64,000 bases of DNA from Linum tenue (Eukaryota > Streptophyta > Magnoliopsida > Malpighiales > Linaceae): contig CAMGYJ010000002.1 of assembly GCA_946122785.1 (NCBI GenBank), positions 21,922,492 through 21,986,491 of the forward strand, written 5' to 3'. The notes beneath the pieces are model-generated. The model worked only from the letters and a program-made list of their open reading frames with translations. It made no database searches and was not told the origin of the DNA. Of this stretch, positions 1 through 11,994 are shown piece by piece. The translations under genes and the position numbers were made by a program. The stretch's first letter is position 1. Each line of letters starts with the position of its first letter.

Positions 1-638
1 ATGCTATGTGATGAAGTTGTTGCCATGTCTTTTTGAGAAAAATTGTGTAGGCAAGAAATTTGGAGATTTTTGAGAGGATAGAAGGGTATTAGCTCTGATA
101 CCAAATTTGTTGTGTATTAGCGGAAGTAATGGTAATTATAGGATCAACACAAAGGAAATATATGGTGTTTAATTACTCAATTTAGAAAACACACTCAACC
201 AAACAAGGCCTTAACTTTTGGCTCTTGCTTGTTACATACATACACACGGCAGAGAGCTCTTTCTTTTCTATTATTATGTCTCTTGCCCATGCTCTATCTG
301 ATACACTCCATACTTGCAGCATATATATAATGTAAATGAAATGAGAAGAACAAAAAACACACCACTTGCATGCAACGTAAATGAGAAATGACATGATTTT
401 AAATGTGCCCCCTGCATTATTTTCTTCTTCTATATTCTAATCCATTTGTTGTGAGTACTTGCATCATTTGATGGTACTAACTCTTCCACGTTGAGTTGTT
501 GTTGGCAGGACAATCCATCATGCAAATTGGTCCTCCATTTATTATGCATTGATGATTAATAATTCTCCACAATTATCAAACGAACCCACCATGTGTGATG
601 TTTACTACTTGCATATTATTGCAAATTATCAATCAACA
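1..638 (-). mobile_element. copia-like LTR retrotransposon, 5' end only (LTR 109-638)
   Basis: On the minus strand the LTR runs from 638 to 109 and has TG...CA ends. It is followed at about 104-93 by TTGGTATCAGAGCT, a primer-binding site complementary to initiator-Met tRNA, so this is the 5' LTR and the body of the element lies beyond the left edge. The LTR shares long blocks with the solo LTR at 40418-40963, such as the GCGGAAGTAATGGT start and the TTATTGCAAATTA end. No coding sequence is visible in the 108 internal bases. The superfamily (copia) is inferred from the Met-tRNA primer site and LTR style only. Confidence 0.7.
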
Positions 639-1153
639 AAATACTGGGTTTGGTTATCTATTAATGGCGACTTGCGAGAACATTGTGGAGAGCGAAGTTC
701 ACAAATTCTTTTGCACGTTATTTCGGAGGATGAAGGAGTAAATTGAGGGACCTTTTTACGTTCTGACATGCATTACTAGCATAGGCCCGACCCATTGCAA
801 CGTTATAATATAATTAAATTGGTCATTATTTGGGTTAGGCTTTTACCCACACTCAATTTAAAGTTATAATTTGGTGCCAAAATGTGATGGATTTTACAAT
901 TTAATACCTAATTTTTTTTTTGCAAATAAAAATGATACTATAGTTCCTAAATATATTTTCCTTATAATTATTACCTAAAATTTTAAATTTACAAACTGGT
1001 CCAAATTTTTATGTGTGGTTAACTATAAACTAAATGGACAAAGTCATACTCAATTGTCAATTCATTCCCATTTAGAATATGACAAATAATAATAATCAGA
1101 CACTATCTAAACCTACCTGTTACCCTAATCCTATATACTTCACTCATGCCCTA
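639..1153. other. AT-rich intergenic stretch
   Basis: I see no gene, terminal repeat or RNA here. The sequence is AT-rich with short A and T runs, and its short reading frames have no recognisable motif. Confidence 0.5.
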
Positions 1154-1161
1154 TCCACCAC

Positions 1162-1756
1162 TAGGGATGGAAATCGGTACGGTATCGGTATCCGAAATCC
1201 CGAATACCGAATTACACTCTAAAATCAGTCCCAATCCCAATCCCTAAATAATTTCGGTATCCCAATCGATATTATCGAATACATAATTAATTACCTTTGT
1301 AATTAATAATTAAATATATAAATTAGATTTTATTGTTTAATTTAGGGGCAAAGAGACTAAGCAAATAGTCTTGAGTTGTCTAGAGCTAACATCTCAAGTT
1401 CTTGTAATTGGTAATCTTTAATTTGACGAATTTGAGGTTGAGAGACGACTAATACTAGTGTGAAATAGTGATGTAATGATCTATGTATTATTAAATGACA
1501 CTTTTGGTGGTTGATGGTTGCGTAGTAGTGAATGAGATAGTATAGTTGAGAGGATAAAATACACACTAGCTTATATTTCAGTATTGATTGGTATTTCGGT
1601 ATATACCGATCCCAATTCCGTAATCCCTAATACCGAATAACAATTGAAATTCAATCCCAATCCCACAAATTAATACGTGTATTCGGTACCAAATATAGAC
1701 AAATTCGGTACGATATTCGGTATATCCCAAATACCGGTACCAAACTTCCAGTCCTA
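1162..1756. mobile_element. hAT-type MITE with 8-bp TSD
   Basis: The element starts TAGGGATGGAAATCGGTAC and ends GTACCAAACTTCCAGTCCTA, imperfect terminal inverted repeats of the plant hAT MITE type. It is flanked by the identical 8-bp duplication TCCACCAC (1154-1161 and 1757-1764). The ends are rich in CGGTAT and ATACCG motifs in inverted order. It has no transposase, so it is non-autonomous. Confidence 0.85.
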
Positions 1757-2483
1757 TCCACCACCCATGAGTTTTCTGTTGGGTGAAACTACGCACCCAT
1801 GTGGGATAATTGTCATCCCTATACACAATGATCAAATGGTGTATTTCATGATTTCAATTATGGTATTCATTACTGTAAATGCCTCTCTCTACCTTTTCTC
1901 TCAACCCTCCTGGTGAGGCTAGCCACTTCCTCAATGGAACTAAATGCAATTTTCAACCGATTCATGTATCTCCACCTACTGAGAATCCAAAGCAGATTGG
2001 TAGTCGATTTAATTCTCTCTTTTCTCCATTGATCGAGAGTGGGAAGCTGGAGGGAAATGACTATGGAGCCCCAAAAACATTTATCCCTCTGTTGCAATCT
2101 CAGAAGCATTCAAGGAGAGATGGGATGCATACCAAATTCCTCCTCTCACCATTTATGAAGATGTTCTTCTGCTGGAAGGAAAGATGGATATTCACTGAGT
2201 TGTCTCATCTGCTGACTTTCTTAGTTCTGAGTATAGTGGTGGAAAGCAATCTCCTCTGCTACCTCTTTATGACTATGAACAAGGTAGATGGCATTTACTC
2301 AACAGATCCCAACTACCCAAGGCCTTGCAATAAACTCATATCGACAGAAACAAAAATTCAAGCATATAACTACGAGAAGAGGGAGGGTTTCACTCATATT
2401 CTTCAACCCCAAACAAAAACCCAGGCTTCCCCTCTCTGTTTCTACTCCCCTGTTTTCTTGAAAATCCAAAAGCACTAAACAAA

Positions 2484-4016
2484 ATGGCTGGTAATGGAAT
2501 CTCCGACCTGCTGAAAAAAGACAGAATCACTTAGTGTTTCCGATTCCCTCCTCCGATTCAAACCAAAAAGAGGACCGGCAGAAAGAAAGAGGAGTGAAAT
2601 ACTGGTGGGAAAGCTCATATGTGAGAAGAAGTATAATGCGGGAGGTATGGATATGCTAATAGCAAGGAACTAGAGAGATGTGAAGAAGCCTACAGTTGTT
2701 CAGATTGATATCAATACCTTTGTTATCACGTTCTGCTCCCCAGATGACAAGGAGAAGATCTGGGAAGCAAGACCTTGGAAGATTGCAGACACTCTACTCG
2801 TTCTTAAAGAGTGGATTGAACAAGGTAAAGTCAGAATTGATAGCTTGGATTTCAATAGATCCAGAATCTGGATCTAGATCCATGACTTTCCGAACGACTT
2901 GAGGACAGAGGAAAATGTGGCTCTTCCCCTAGGTGAAATTTTCAAGGAGCTGATTAGGGGTGACGAATCCGGGGTGGCGGAGGGGATATACATGAATTTT
3001 ATTAGAGTGCTGGTTGTCTTTGATATCTCCGAGCCCCTTCCCCCTGGTTTCTATATTGAAATCGAAGAAGGGAAAGAGCACTAGGTAGAATTCAAGTACG
3101 AAAGGCTCCCATCTAACTGCTGCTACTGTTGTGGGCGTATTGGACATACCCAACTGGTGTGCAAACACCCTGAAGAATACATTGAAGCCGATATGGAGAC
3201 TGGATCAGGGCTGGCCAGCATCTCCATTCTCCACTGTCTACAAAAAAGCACTCCAGGGACAGCAGAGAGTAAGACGGCCGACAACTTCAGTCAGGCCATC
3301 GCTGGAAGGACGGCAGCTTCTTACCTCGACGGTCGTCTCTCCGGCGGGCGTGGATTCCAAAGAAAGGAGAGAGGAGGTAAGGTCCCTGACAACTATCGCA
3401 AGAATCTTCCATCACCAACGGCTCTCTTGGCAGATGTTGACAGTGGAAACTCGGGGCCCCCTCCTGGCTTTGAAGGTGGGAAACAGGTTGAGAAGGAGGG
3501 AATCCTAACTACAATGAAGCAGACTGGAGATTCCTCACCTTTCAAGCCGCGTTCCCTTTTCCAAGATCAAGAACAGGGAGAGAGAGAGGGGGGAACAGTC
3601 AGCAAGTGGAGAGGGGTCAGGGTTCGGGTAGTCAAACCTATCAACACATGGGAATGGGCCAAGCTATTGGAGCCCAAACCTTTCAACCCTTTTTTCCATT
3701 GGGCCAAACAAGCTTCTTCCCTAGGCATAATTATCTTCAGATGGAACAAGAGAGTTATATGATGAGGCAAGCCCAACAACCTTTTGTGTTGTGGGACAAT
3801 AAGCAGATGGAGACCCAATTTTGGAGTCCTTGGGGCTTGAGGGCTCAAGAGCCAAGAAAGAAGTTAAAAGTCAATCGCAAAAGGAAGCCTACTGCACTGT
3901 CAATGGTTCCCGATCATGAAATGGAGGCTGCAGGTTTTGATCATGAAGGTACTGATGAAGGAAATGAATATGGAAAGGAGAAGGTGGCACTCCATAAGCC
4001 ACCAAAGGAGTCATGA
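2484..4016 (+). pseudogene. LINE ORF1, DUF4283/zinc-knuckle RNA-binding protein (broken)
   Basis: In an L1 element this product binds the element RNA and forms the ribonucleoprotein. The remains read in order: a DUF4283-like segment (about 2600-3080, with motifs such as LVGKLICEKKY, PWKIADTLLVLKEW and RIWI-stop-IHDFP), then VEFKYERLP, then a CCHC zinc knuckle CYCCGRIGHTQLVC at about 3121-3162, then a low-complexity tail. It is broken by in-frame TAG codons at 2671, 2875 and 3082 and by frame changes after the knuckle and near 3600. The last frame ends in TGA at 4014-4016, overlapping the ORF2 start. I chose the ATG at 2484 because it opens the first plausible frame, but homology only becomes clear after about 2600. 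Confidence 0.75.
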
Positions 4017-7000
4017 CAATCTTATGCTAGAACTGTCGTGGTCTTGGCACAGACACGACAGTTAAATATCTTAGGGATATGCACTTATCTTATAGGCCTT
4101 GTATTACTTTTCTTATGGAAACAAAACAACAAGAAAATGTGTTAGAAGTTGAAAGGAGGAGGGCCAAATTTTACAACAAATTGTACCAAAATCCTGCAGG
4201 AAGTAGGGGGTTTAGCTCTTTGGTGGGTTAAAGACCTCGTGGTTGATATCATTGACCACTCGGAATTTTTCGTTCATGTTTTCGTCAATTTAGGTGGAGG
4301 TTTTTTTCTTACTTTTCTTCATGCTCCCAATGACCCTAGTGAGAGAAGGGATTTTTGGGAGATTATTAGTAATTGTAGACCTACTAATGATAGACCTTGG
4401 CTTTTGTTGGGTGATTATAACACGGTGTTGGATGTGTCGGAAAATGAAGGTGGTAATCCCCCGAGGAGAAATGCGATGGAGCCTTTCAAGGAGTTCGTGT
4501 TTAATAATGAACTTGTTGATATGGATTTCAAGGGTCCGAGATTCACATGGTCTAATATGCAACAAGGAACGAGGAAGATATTGAGAAGGTTGGATAGAGG
4601 GTTATGCTCGCTTGAATGGCGAGAGATCTTTGATCAAGCCACCATCCACAATGAACCGATGGTGGGTTCGGACCATTGTCCCATGAGGTTTGAATTGTTT
4701 GGAAATCAGGGTCGAAGAAGAGCCACATTTCGGTTTGACCACCGGTGGCCTAGTTATGAGTGCTGTGGAGACATCATTAGGAGCATCTGGGAAAGAGGAG
4801 GAAATCACCAATCCTGCCTGGATGATTGTCGGCGTGAGCTTCTGGTATGGAGTAAAAGTAATGTTCGTAACGCTGCACTTTGCATTAAAGCAATTCAGGC
4901 TAGGCTACAGGTTATTCTAGATTTCACGCGAGATCCAGTTATGGCTGAAGAAGAGAGAACATTACTGGCTGAACTTAACAACATGTGGAAGGAGGAAGAT
5001 ATTTTTTGGAGACAACGATCTGGGATCCGGTGTCTCAAAGGAGGTGACAAGAATTCGAGATTTTTTCATACCTCGACTATCCTAAGAAGTCATCAAAATA
5101 AGGTGGTTAAGTTATTGGATGAGAGGAATGAGTGGTTGGTTCACCAAAATGAGCTACAACACCACTGTCTCTCATTCTTCATGGATTTATTCAAGAAAAG
5201 AGAAGAAAGGGTTGATCCTGGCTCTTTCTCTGATATTCCATCAGTGGTGAATGATACGATGAACCAAGACTTGTGTCGGCCCATTGATGATGAGGAAGTT
5301 AGAAGGGCGGTGTTTGATCTTGGTGCTTGCGAGTCCCCAAGTCCTGATGGTTTTCCGGGATTGTTCTACAGGAATTACTAGGATACTATTGGTGTGCAAC
5401 TTTGTGAGGAAGTCAAAGCTTTCTTTATACATAGTGCAATACCGGAGGGGTGGAATGACACGCATATTATGCTGACTCCAAAGATTTCAAATCCAGAGAG
5501 AGTTTCTCAATTCAGACCTATCAGTTGTTGCAATTTCAGATATAAGGTGATTTCTAAAATCATGACTACAAGGCTGAAGGTCTGGATCCCTAAGCTTGTT
5601 ACGGAAATGCAATAGGCTTTTATTGGAGAGAGATCTATTCAGGATAACATCATTATCGTCCATGAGGTCATGCACCATTTCAAGAATCACCCAAAAGGTG
5701 GGAAGTGGAAAATGATGATTAAACTGGATATGAATAAGGCTTACGATATGGTGGATTGGGAGTGCTTGAGAAATATTCTGAAAGCTATGGGATTCGCTCG
5801 ACAGTGGTGTCTCTGGATTAAGGAATGTGTCGAGACGGTGCGATTCTCGGTGTTGTTTAATGGCCAACCATTTCAATTCTTCCAACCATCTAGAGGCATT
5901 CGTCAGGGAGACCCTCTCTCTCCTTTGATCTTCATTCTCCTTACTAATGCGCTGTCTTTTCTCATCTCTAAGGGTGTCTAGGAGGGATCTTTGCAGGGGA
6001 TTTCTTTGAACCCTAATTGCCCTAGACTTACCCATGTTCTTTTTGCATATGACACAATCCTCTTCGGGAAAGCATCTGTGACTGAAGCTTTGCATATTAA
6101 AAAAACTATGGAGATCAATGGGAAAATGACAGGTCAAGAGATAACTTGTGACAAATCCGCGATTTCCTGCAGCCACAACACTCCGGATTCTATCAAGCAA
6201 CTCGTTGCAAACTGTCTTGGTATTCCTCTAGCTTCAGGCTTGGGGAAATATTTGGGGGTTCCAACTGAGTGGGGCAGATTGAAGAAAGAGGTTTTCTCGG
6301 TGCTAGTTAGCAGAATGGAGAAACTGGGTCAAGCATGGAAGAGTCTTGCTCTCTCGCAAGCGGGGAAAGACACACTTCTGAAATCGGTCTATCAGGGTTA
6401 TTCGACTTTCCTCATGTCCTGTTTCCTATTGTCAAAAGGGACCACTAGGAAGATGAACTCTCGCCTTAGTGCTTTCTTCTGGGGTGGGGATATGGAAAAG
6501 AAGGCCATACCATGGAGAAAAGGTAGCGTCTTAACAACTCCAAAGCAGGAAGGTGGCATGGGATTCAAAGATTTTCATCAATTTAATATGGCTCTGCTGG
6601 CTAAGCAAGAATGGAGGATTCTCAATGGGAAGGAAGAGACTTGGATTAAGTTGTTGAAAGGTCTTTATTTTCCTAATGGTGACTTCATGGAGGCTGGTAA
6701 GGGGCGTAAACCTTCTTGGATTTGGTCAAGCATTTGTGAAGCAAAATCCATCCTTAAGATGGGAGCTTGTAAGAACATGGGAAGTGGAAGGACGATCTCT
6801 TTGGAGAATGACCCTTGGATCCCGGGTCTTCCCAACTTTAAGCTCCACACTAGCGATCGTCAACAACTTTGGGCTTTTCAATGGATCATGGATGATGGTT
6901 GTGAATGGAACCTGGATCTCATTCGACAAACTTGTTCAATTGAGGTAGTGGAGGCAATTAAGAGAATCCCAATTGGGATTGATCCTGCCGACGATGTGTG

Positions 7001-8040
7001 GGTTTAGCACTTTGAGAAATCGGGGGTATACACAGTGAAATCAGGGTACCATACTTTCAGGGAGTCAGAACGGAACCGATTGGGGACGCCTAACCCGAAT
7101 CATCCTGACTGCACCTCAAAAGCTTGGAAATGGTTATGGAGTCTTTCTATGCCTCCAAAAATCATTTCTTTCATCTGGAGGATTTCGAGGAATGCGGTTG
7201 CTACAAAGAGGAATCTCTGGTTTTGAAGATGTAGCCCTTCCCCGCTTTGTACTCTTTGTCAGTTGAACAAGGAGGATATTTGGCATTGCCTCTTTCGGTG
7301 CCCCCATGCGGCAAGGGTGTGGCAGGTTAACCATCCTTCTCTTCCTATCCCTCAGGATTCAACGCCGGTGGTCATGTGGCTGGTTGCCATCTTTGAAAGC
7401 CTCGCGAATGTCTCAATTCATGCAGTGGTTGCGTGCTTGTAGGCCATCTAGATTGCTAGAAATGAGAGAGTCTTCAAAGGTGTCATCCCCAGGACAGCTG
7501 TAACTTCAGCAAATGCGGTTAGGGACTTCAATTTCTGGACTACTCCTCCCCTTGTCCAATCGGTCCACGGATCCCATTCCCATCACATATCTGACCATTC
7601 TACACTTAGTCTACCGCCAAGTTCTTCCCAATGGGAAGTTCACAGGTGGCGGCATATGGGGTCATCATTAAAAACCCCCGTGGGCAAGTTGTGGATGGTA
7701 GTGCTGGGACCTTTTTCTGTTCTTCAGCGATAGTTGCGGAAGCTAAAACCTTGTTGACTGCTGTGAGAATGGCAGCCTCCCTTCACGGTCCTGCTTCAAT
7801 CTTCTTGGACTGCAAAGTGCTTGTCGACATTATTCAGGATCCGCAAAAAGTTGGTCCCTGGCAAGTTAGAGCATGGATTCAAAGGATTCGCTTTCTCCTT
7901 CAGACGCATATCAGATTGAGTATCTTCTTCACGCCAAGATCTACTAACAAAAGTGAAGATTGGGTGGCAAAGGAAGCGGTAAATGGATCTCTCCCTCAAG
8001 AATGGATCCAAGTGCTTGACTTTTTAAATCCGATCTTGTA
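4013..8040 (+). pseudogene. LINE ORF2: endonuclease, reverse transcriptase, RNase H (broken)
   Basis: This was the enzyme that nicks target DNA and copies LINE RNA. An apurinic-type endonuclease is seen at about 4013-4700 (LLGDYNTVLDVSENEGG, then GSDHCPMRFEL). The reverse transcriptase lies at about 5330-6500 (MIKLDMNKAYDMVDWE, RGIRQGDPLSPLIFIL). A Cys/His zinc-binding segment (CTLCQLNKEDIWHCLFRC) is at about 7248-7300, and RNase H is at 7631-8040. The catalytic YADD/FADD box reads FAYD at 6042-6053, so the first catalytic Asp is lost. Stops lie at 4028, 5379, 5613, 5979 and 7005 (all TAG) and at 7224 (TGA). Frame changes near 4150-4210 and near 7620 complete the inactivation. Confidence 0.85.
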
Positions 8041-8115
8041 ATTCGGTTATGCTTGTACTCCTATCGTTGATTTGAATGAAAATTACCTATTGTAAAAATA
8101 AAAAAATGGTATTCA

Positions 8116-8495
8116 ATATTCATCCACATAAGAGCCTTCAGTTAAAGGGTTACTATCGATTGCCATTTTAATTTATCGACATTCATGTATCTAATTCCAT
8201 ATAAAAAAATATTAATACATCTAATTATAGTATTTCTAAATCAAACATGATCTCTTTATATGGGAAAAAGTTTTGAATCCAGTTTCATATTTTCCTTCAT
8301 CTCCTTCAATCTCGATTAAATCTCAGTAATGGTTTTATTAGTTGAGGTCAAGCTCCATCTGCTGCAGATTCCTCAGTAACCCATTGGATGGAGTTATGAG
8401 AGACAAATAAGATCAATAAGTTGTGCTAGAAACAGTAATTTAGAACCAAGGCTGGAGAGGATACACCCAATGTCTACTTCCTTTTTGTTAAAAAC
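8116..8495. other. anonymous AT-rich spacer
   Basis: I see no gene or repeat ends between the LINE tail and the next long-TIR element. Confidence 0.4.
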
Positions 8496-9493
8496 GGGTA
8501 AAATACCTCGGGTGCCACTTAAGTTTGAGAATTGGGGTAGGCATACCACTTAAATTAGAATAGGGCTTCGGGTACCATTAATGTCGCCAAATTGTGCATC
8601 CGTCTACTTTTCCATCCAACCCAAACTTTTAATTACTTTTTGATACCCAAAACTTTTAAAAACATCCAAAACTATATCTCAACAAGTTTTATCTAATATA
8701 ATAATTAGAAAACCTTTTAAACATATTATTACTAGAATGACTAATCAAAATTTGTCAATAAAATAGATAAATTAGTAAAAATAATAAACGAATATCAAGA
8801 AGAATAAATATACTAGAATATAAAAATAAATATTTAAAATAAATATTAGAATATCTATTTAAACCCCCTAATTCAATTAGAAGCACCATTAAAAATAGTT
8901 ACAATAGAACCTAATCGATCATCAATACATCAAAATCAAAGAAGGATAAATGGAACACAATCAGAAAGAATTAAACATATTCCACTAATTGAAAAAGTTT
9001 AGAACGAAAAGAGATGAAAAGTAACCAAATAATAAATAAAATATAAAAGCTACTACATTCAGTAAATAACATAGAAAATAAAATATGACTATAAAAGCTA
9101 CAACATTGTTTAGTTACAACATTAATGGAATAATTTAATTATTAGAACACATAATGATAATTGAAAATAATTATTATGATAATAGATTCTAAATTTTATT
9201 CAAAAATTGGTTTGGTATCAAGTATTCAAAGGAGGATTCTAACTAAACAATAAAAAATAATGTTTTTCATAAGTCCAAATAATTTTTTTACAATAAGAAA
9301 ATTAGAAGGACCAATTATAATGGAATATTTCAAGAATATTCATTCAATTTTAACGGAATGCACTTAACAGTAAACTTAAGTGGTATCGTGTGCACATATA
9401 ATAGAGTTTAGTAATACCTGACGTCCTATTCAAACTTAAATGATATGTCTACCTCAATTCTCAAATTTAAGTGGCACCAGAAATATTTTATCC
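8496..9493. mobile_element. non-autonomous long-TIR (Mutator-like) element, about 1 kb
   Basis: The left end, GGGTAAAATACCTCGGGTG then CCACTTAAGTTTGAGAATT, is matched in inverted order by the right end (AATTCTCAAATTTAAGTGG then CACC...ATTTTATCC). The inverted repeats run for roughly 100 bp with many mismatches. The flanks GTTAAAAAC and ATTCAAAAC agree at 7 of 9 positions, consistent with an old 9-bp Mutator-type target duplication. The interior is AT-rich and has no open reading frame of note. Confidence 0.6.
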
Positions 9494-9970
9494 ATTCAAA
9501 ACATGACCAAAGCCCAACTAATTTGCTTCTAAAGATATTGCAGCCGGATTAACTTAGCAGAATTTGCCAAAGATAACAATAGAAACAATATTGCAGCATC
9601 CCAAGCCTCACTAAATGGCTCGTGGGTCTAATGGAAAGGAACAAAAGACCACAATTAGTGTTAGTAAATATAAAATACCAATTCAAAGTGGAAGACATAG
9701 GAATTGCAGAGGAAGTAGGGAATAACCTTATCAAAATCCTCATAGTTATAGTTAATTCATGGCTGAAGCTATGGTGTTGATCAATTTCCTTGTGCGACAA
9801 CTGGCGATAGAGATCTATAACTTCTTATTTGGGATATGGAATGTTTAGCTCCTCACAGGATATCCAATCATGATCTCGGCTTATATTTTTACAGTTTCGT
9901 TTGCATTGTAGTTGCCAATTAATTTATGGCAGAAGCTAATTGAGCACAACTGCTACTAATTTGAGAGAGA
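9494..9970. other. spacer without recognised feature
   Basis: There are short reading frames only, without conserved motifs. A short GA-rich run precedes the hAT MITE insertion site. Confidence 0.4.
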
Positions 9971-9978
9971 GAGAGGAT

Positions 9979-10591
9979 TAGGGCTGCAAATGAGCCAAGC
10001 CGCTCGCGAGCAACTCGGCGTTCGAATCGAAAAAAACTCGTTCGACACTCGACTCGTTGTTTAACAAGCCGGCTCGCGAGCCGACTCGTTAGTAAACGAG
10101 CCAAGCTTGAGCTAGGCCATGCTCGGCTTGATAAGCTCGTGAGCTAGCTTGACTCGGTGGCTTGTTGAGCTAAGCTCACGAGCTGGCTTGTTTAAAGCTC
10201 GTGGAAGGATTAATTACTCTTCTAAACATGAAAATTATCTTGTTAATAAGGATGTGTATGGAAGTTAGATGTTATTTTTAGTTTCTAGTGTTCTTTTTAT
10301 CATTTTTAATTTCTAATGTTCTTATTTGTACACATTTTTCAGCAAGAATGGTTTCAAATCGAGCTTATTTTGAGCCGAACTTGTACTTAGCTTGACAAGA
10401 TGTGTTAATGAGCATTTACCGAGCTCTATCGAGCCGAGCTCGAGCTGGATTATTTTTAATCGAGTCGAGCTCGAGCTCGAGCTGGATGATCAAAATTCGA
10501 GTTCGAGCCGAGCTCGAGCTAAAAAATTTATAAACGAGCCGAGCTCAAGCTAAGCAAAAACTCGACTCGACTCGGCTCGTTTGCAGCCATA
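9979..10591. mobile_element. hAT-type MITE with perfect 8-bp TSD
   Basis: The ends are TAGGGCTGCAAATGAGCC and GGCTCGTTTGCAGCCATA, inverted copies of each other. The target duplication GAGAGGAT is identical at 9971-9978 and 10592-10599. The ends are full of GAGCTCG-type palindromes (CGAGCTCGAGCT), so a transcript could fold extensively. There is no transposase. Confidence 0.9.
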
Positions 10592-10708
10592 GAGAGGATC
10601 CACTGACTGGGAGAGGGGAGGAGCCACGAACAACAGGTTAAATCCTAACCTCAATAACAATAACTCCGCAGCAGCTGTTAAGTTAAAAAATTTCCAATTA
10701 GTCGCCGG

Positions 10709-11412
10709 TAGGGCTGGGCATGCGGGCGGATCATCCGCGGGTTTGGGCCGACCCACCCGCATTTGACCTAAATTTCGTTAAGTGGGTGGATCTATGGGTG
10801 GGTGACGGGTTGCGCTGGGAGCCATCCGCCGGGTGGTGGGTGGGTTGTGGGTGGGTGCGCGGGTGACCCGCTCAACCCAACAGCGAAGAGATCAAAGTCG
10901 GCGGCGCTAGAGAGGGGAGAGTGGAGACGTTAGACATAAACTAGGACTGCTCCTGGAGTTTGAACCTCAAATCCAACCTTCCAAATAGCGATCCTCTCTT
11001 CTTCCCTTTATTTTTTTTCTCTAATTCTTGTGCCTAGATCACCGCTCTTTCCTTTGTGGAATTTTTTTCTTAGTTCCTTGCACCTGATAATCATCTCAAT
11101 CTGTAGAAAACTCTTTCATAATAGAATTTCTATCCAATTTAAGAACCAATTCGACATTTTTCGCCCTATTTCATCTTCTTGTTTCCCCCGATAACTCTCT
11201 TCACCTATTATCATGTCAAGTTGACTCCTTTATATTATATACATTGTGATGTGGGTGAACCCACAAACCCACCCGAATCATCCACCATCCGCCCGACCCA
11301 ACCCGAGACTAAATGTGGGTGGGTGGTGGGTTAAAAATTATCAATCCATTTAAGCGCGGGTGGGTGCATTTTATGGTCAAAATCCACCCGACCCACCCAA
11401 TGCCCACCCCTA
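10709..11412. mobile_element. hAT-type MITE with perfect 8-bp TSD, second family
   Basis: The ends are TAGGGCTGGGCATGCGGGCGG-like on the left and CAATGCCCACCCCTA on the right. The target duplication GTCGCCGG is identical at 10701-10708 and 11413-11420. Both subterminal regions are repeats of GGGTGGGT or ACCCACCC. It sits only about 110 bp from the preceding MITE but belongs to a different sequence family. There is no coding capacity. Confidence 0.9.
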
Positions 11413-11420
11413 GTCGCCGG

Positions 11421-11990
11421 TAAGGGAATTGAAGGGGCGACAACGAGGTTGCTGGCGGGTTCGGCGGCGGTGTCGATGCAGAGGGGATTTGCGATGACGT
11501 TATTGCAGATGAGAAATTAATACGGAAGAGACAACAGACTCAACAAAGGCATTTTTGAGAGTGGGATTGAACTTGGAAGAAAGTCAAGAGAGAAGAGCGG
11601 GGACTAGATCAGGTCAGTATCCTTTTTATTAGTAATTCTCAGTAATTCAATAATCAGTTCTCACGTGTCAACATTTTCCTTTTATTTAAATTAAACACGG
11701 AGGAACACTAAGGTTAATTGCACCCCTATTTAATGTTGACACTCTGACGCTGACTTTTTAACCAAACGCGGATCTCACTCCCCCACCCCATACAGGTTCT
11801 CCTTTCTCTCACTCTTTGTTTTATTATTAAAAGAAAAAATATATTATTTCTTCTCTCTCCAATCTACAACAAAAACGAATCTAACCATCCTAGCTATCTC
11901 TGTTATAATTTCAACCCAAATTGAATGATGATTTTTTCATTAAATAATTCAGTGCTAAAGATTGTAATTACAATTATAAATATGATTATC
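11421..11990. other. spacer; GC-richer remnant then AT-rich DNA
   Basis: The first 150 bases (GGCGGGTTCGGCGGCGGTG region) are GC-richer than the surroundings and could be a remnant of coding DNA split by the two hAT MITEs. No frame or family could be recognised. The rest is AT-rich without features. Confidence 0.35.
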
Positions 11991-11994
11991 ACTT

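Larger units (their letters stand above)
1860..8115 (+). mobile_element. full-length, inactive L1-type LINE (RNase H-bearing plant clade)
   Basis: The element starts near 1870 and ends in an A-rich tail at about 8093-8106. It is flanked by the 10-bp repeat ATGGTATTCA (1860-1869 and 8106-8115), which looks like a target-site duplication. A 5' UTR of about 610 bp precedes ORF1 (2484-4016). ORF2 (4013-8040) follows in the order endonuclease, reverse transcriptase, zinc-binding region, RNase H. The two ORFs overlap by ATGA at 4013-4016. Many stops and at least two frameshifts make it inactive. The RNase H tail places it with plant L1 elements that gained this domain. Confidence 0.85.

Noticed and set aside
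1879..2478. 199-codon frame at the start of the LINE
   Set aside because: It is in the 5' UTR position of the LINE and shows no ORF1 motif; the recognised DUF4283-like part begins after about 2600.
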